From contig DAHWFG010000414.1 of assembly GCA_027325115.1 (NCBI GenBank), forward strand, positions 1 through 15,488: DNA of 15,488 bases, read 5' to 3'. This document shows positions 14,040 through 15,488 of this stretch, one piece after another; position 1 is the stretch's first letter; every line of letters begins with the position of its first letter. The notes under the pieces are model-generated. The model searched no databases. It was not told the origin of the DNA and saw nothing but the letters and a program-made list of their open reading frames with translations. The translations under genes and the position numbers were made by a program. The stretch comes from JAKBCQ01 sp021807585 (lineage in GTDB: Bacteria; Planctomycetota; Planctomycetia; Isosphaerales; Isosphaeraceae).

Positions 14040-15488
14040 CTAATCCACAAAAATGAACTCGTTGGACGCCATGATCGCTCGGGCGACGCTCGCCCATGTT
14101 TCGAGCTCCCGTTCTTCGACGGGGACCGATTCGGCCGCGAGCGCCGCGCGATAGCGCCGAAGATTCGCTTCGATTCGCGCCTTTTCCTCGGTCGAAGCGG
14201 GCCGGGAGTACGCTTTAAGGAACACGCGATCGATCCGGGCGGCGTCGTTCGGTTCGGTCGCGATCAGACAAGCCGCGAATTCGTGCGATCTCTTGTGAAC
14301 GAATTCTCCGTTTAAGAGATAAAGCGATTGCAAAGGAAGAGTCGAATCGTCGCGCACGGGGGTGGTCATGCTTGTATCGGGACCGTTGAACAACGACAAA
14401 TACGGATGAGGCTGCATGCGTTGAACCATCTGGTAAATCGTCCGATGATTTGTTTCGTAATACGCATGGAATTGATGATGCGCCGAGAATCGCCATTGAT
14501 CCGCGGGGGGAAACGGATGCGGCCCGGGTCGATCGAGCGAAAGCGATCCCGCGAGATCGAGCAGCGAATCGCGGAGCGCCTCGGCGTCGAGCGGACGACG
14601 GTCGAACCGCCAATACCACGCGTTCCCCGAATCGACCTCGGCGTTCGCCGAATCGAATTCGGATGAAAGTTGATACGTTTTTGACGACATGATCATTCGA
14701 TGCATCGCCTTGATCGACCAGCCCGAATCGATGAATCGCGCGGCGAGCAGGTCGAGCAGTTCGGGGTGGGTCGGCGGAGTTCCACGAAGGCCGAAATCCG
14801 AGGGGGTCGCGACGATCGGTTTGCCGAAATGGCGCTGCCAGATGCGGTTCGCCATCACCCGGGCGACGAGAGGTTTGGGTGAACCTTCGGTAAGCCATCT
14901 CGCGAGTTCGAGCCTGCCGCTCGTCTCGGGCGGAATCGTTATCGTTCCCGAAGCGTCGAAGATGATCGGCACGCCGCGCGGAACGACGTCCCCCGGCCGC
15001 TTGGGATCTCCTCCTTTTTGAAGCTTCGCGTCGGTCGGCTTCCCGTCGCGCACCGCGTACGCCAAAGGTACGCCCGCGAGCGGAGATTCCTTTTCGACTC
15101 GCGCCGATTCATCACGCATCGGCTTGAGCGCCGCGGTCGCTCGGTCGTTCGCGACGGTCCTCTCGGCGTTCAATTCTCCGATCAACGCCGCGATTGATGA
15201 GTATTCTTCGCGCCTATCGAGATCGTCGCGAAGGTCGTTCCAAACCGATAAAGCCGAGTCGATCTCTCGTACGCGCATCGCCGACGGATCGGTTGATTCG
15301 CGGGTCGCGATCTCTCCCTTGAGCCTGGCGATCGTATCGGCGTGCGCCTTGTGCCGAGCCGCGATTTCGGCGGGAGGGACGAGCGGGGCGAACTCGCTCG
15401 GCTTGTGATCCTCCTCGGAACCCGCGAACGGATAGCTCGTGCTCGCGAAAAAACCGTACAGCGCGTAATAATCGCGCGAAGTCAAAGG
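14040..15488 (-). CDS. DUF1553 (PSD1-type) protein, C-terminal part, cut by the window edge
   Basis: The frame stays open to the right edge, so the N-terminal part (signal, probable cytochrome-c-like or DUF1549 region) is missing; 482 codons are visible. The visible part opens with TSRDYYALYGFFASTSYPFA, the end of the DUF1549-type region. A long charged helical stretch follows (about 40-140), then AYAVRDGKPTDAKLQKGGDP and PGDVVPRGVP, the family's signature. From about 190 the DUF1553 domain runs through ELARWLTEGSPKPLVARVMA, NRIWQRHFGKPIVATPSDFG, HPELLDLLAARFIDSGWSIK and SLFNGPDTSMTTPVRDDSTLP to the stop at 14040. These proteins are exported in planctomycetes and routinely encoded just upstream of DUF1501; their role, perhaps polymer binding or degradation at the cell surface, is not established. 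The TTG at 15485 is internal, not the true start. Confidence 0.93.
   Translation of the reverse strand, partial: PLTSRDYYALYGFFASTSYPFAGSEEDHKPSEFAPLVPPAEIAARHKAHADTIARLKGEIATRESTDPSAMRVREIDSALSVWNDLRDDLDRREEYSSIAALIGELNAERTVANDRATAALKPMRDESARVEKESPLAGVPLAYAVRDGKPTDAKLQKGGDPKRPGDVVPRGVPIIFDASGTITIPPETSGRLELARWLTEGSPKPLVARVMANRIWQRHFGKPIVATPSDFGLRGTPPTHPELLDLLAARFIDSGWSIKAMHRMIMSSKTYQLSSEFDSANAEVDSGNAWYWRFDRRPLDAEALRDSLLDLAGSLSLDRPGPHPFPPADQWRFSAHHQFHAYYETNHRTIYQMVQRMQPHPYLSLFNGPDTSMTTPVRDDSTLPLQSLYLLNGEFVHKRSHEFAACLIATEPNDAARIDRVFLKAYSRPASTEEKARIEANLRRYRAALAAESVPVEERELETWASVARAIMASNEFIFVD

Overview
The window reads as chromosomal DNA of a planctomycete, probably from the Isosphaeraceae/Gemmataceae side of the phylum. 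This is inferred from gene content: a DUF1553 (PSD1-type) gene followed by a Tat-exported DUF1501 gene, a large extracellular protein with the planctomycete N-terminal 'LExRxxPA' signature (ELERRVTPAT), and a secreted GH106-like glycosidase. Codon use is moderately GC-rich, with many GATC and TCGA words.

Layout: (1) 35-2926 (+), a secreted alpha-L-rhamnosidase-like glycoside hydrolase with a charged hexapeptide-repeat linker. (2) 3170-4597 (+), three tightly coupled small genes, each with a strong Shine-Dalgarno and spaced by 3 and 0 bases: an unknown 172-aa protein, a coiled-coil plus HicB-like protein, and a small basic HicA-like protein. This is the best candidate for an undescribed system, an unusual three-gene toxin-antitoxin-like module. 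(3) 4598-7005, an accessory patch: a possible unknown minus-strand gene (4692-4988), a solitary GNAT acetyltransferase (5319-5807), about 850 bases with no convincing gene, and a frameshifted remnant of an IS3-type transposase OrfA (6653-7005, minus). (4) 7137-8246 (+), an RlmN-type radical SAM rRNA methyltransferase with all key cysteines. (5) 8685-11819 (+), a 1044-residue extracellular protein that I read as a GH64-like beta-1,3-glucanase whose catalytic domain is interrupted by two fibronectin-III-like modules and followed by Ig-like domains; two overlapping terminator hairpins follow it. (6) 12081-15488 (-), msrB, DUF1501 and DUF1553 in the same orientation, the last cut by the right window edge.

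The two glycosidase genes suggest a saprophytic polysaccharide degrader. The DUF1553-DUF1501 pair is a standard planctomycete exported couple of unknown biochemical role. MsrB and RlmN are housekeeping functions. The stretch from about 3.0 to 7.0 kb looks like a variable insertion zone between more conserved genes. No tRNA, rRNA or CRISPR array was seen.
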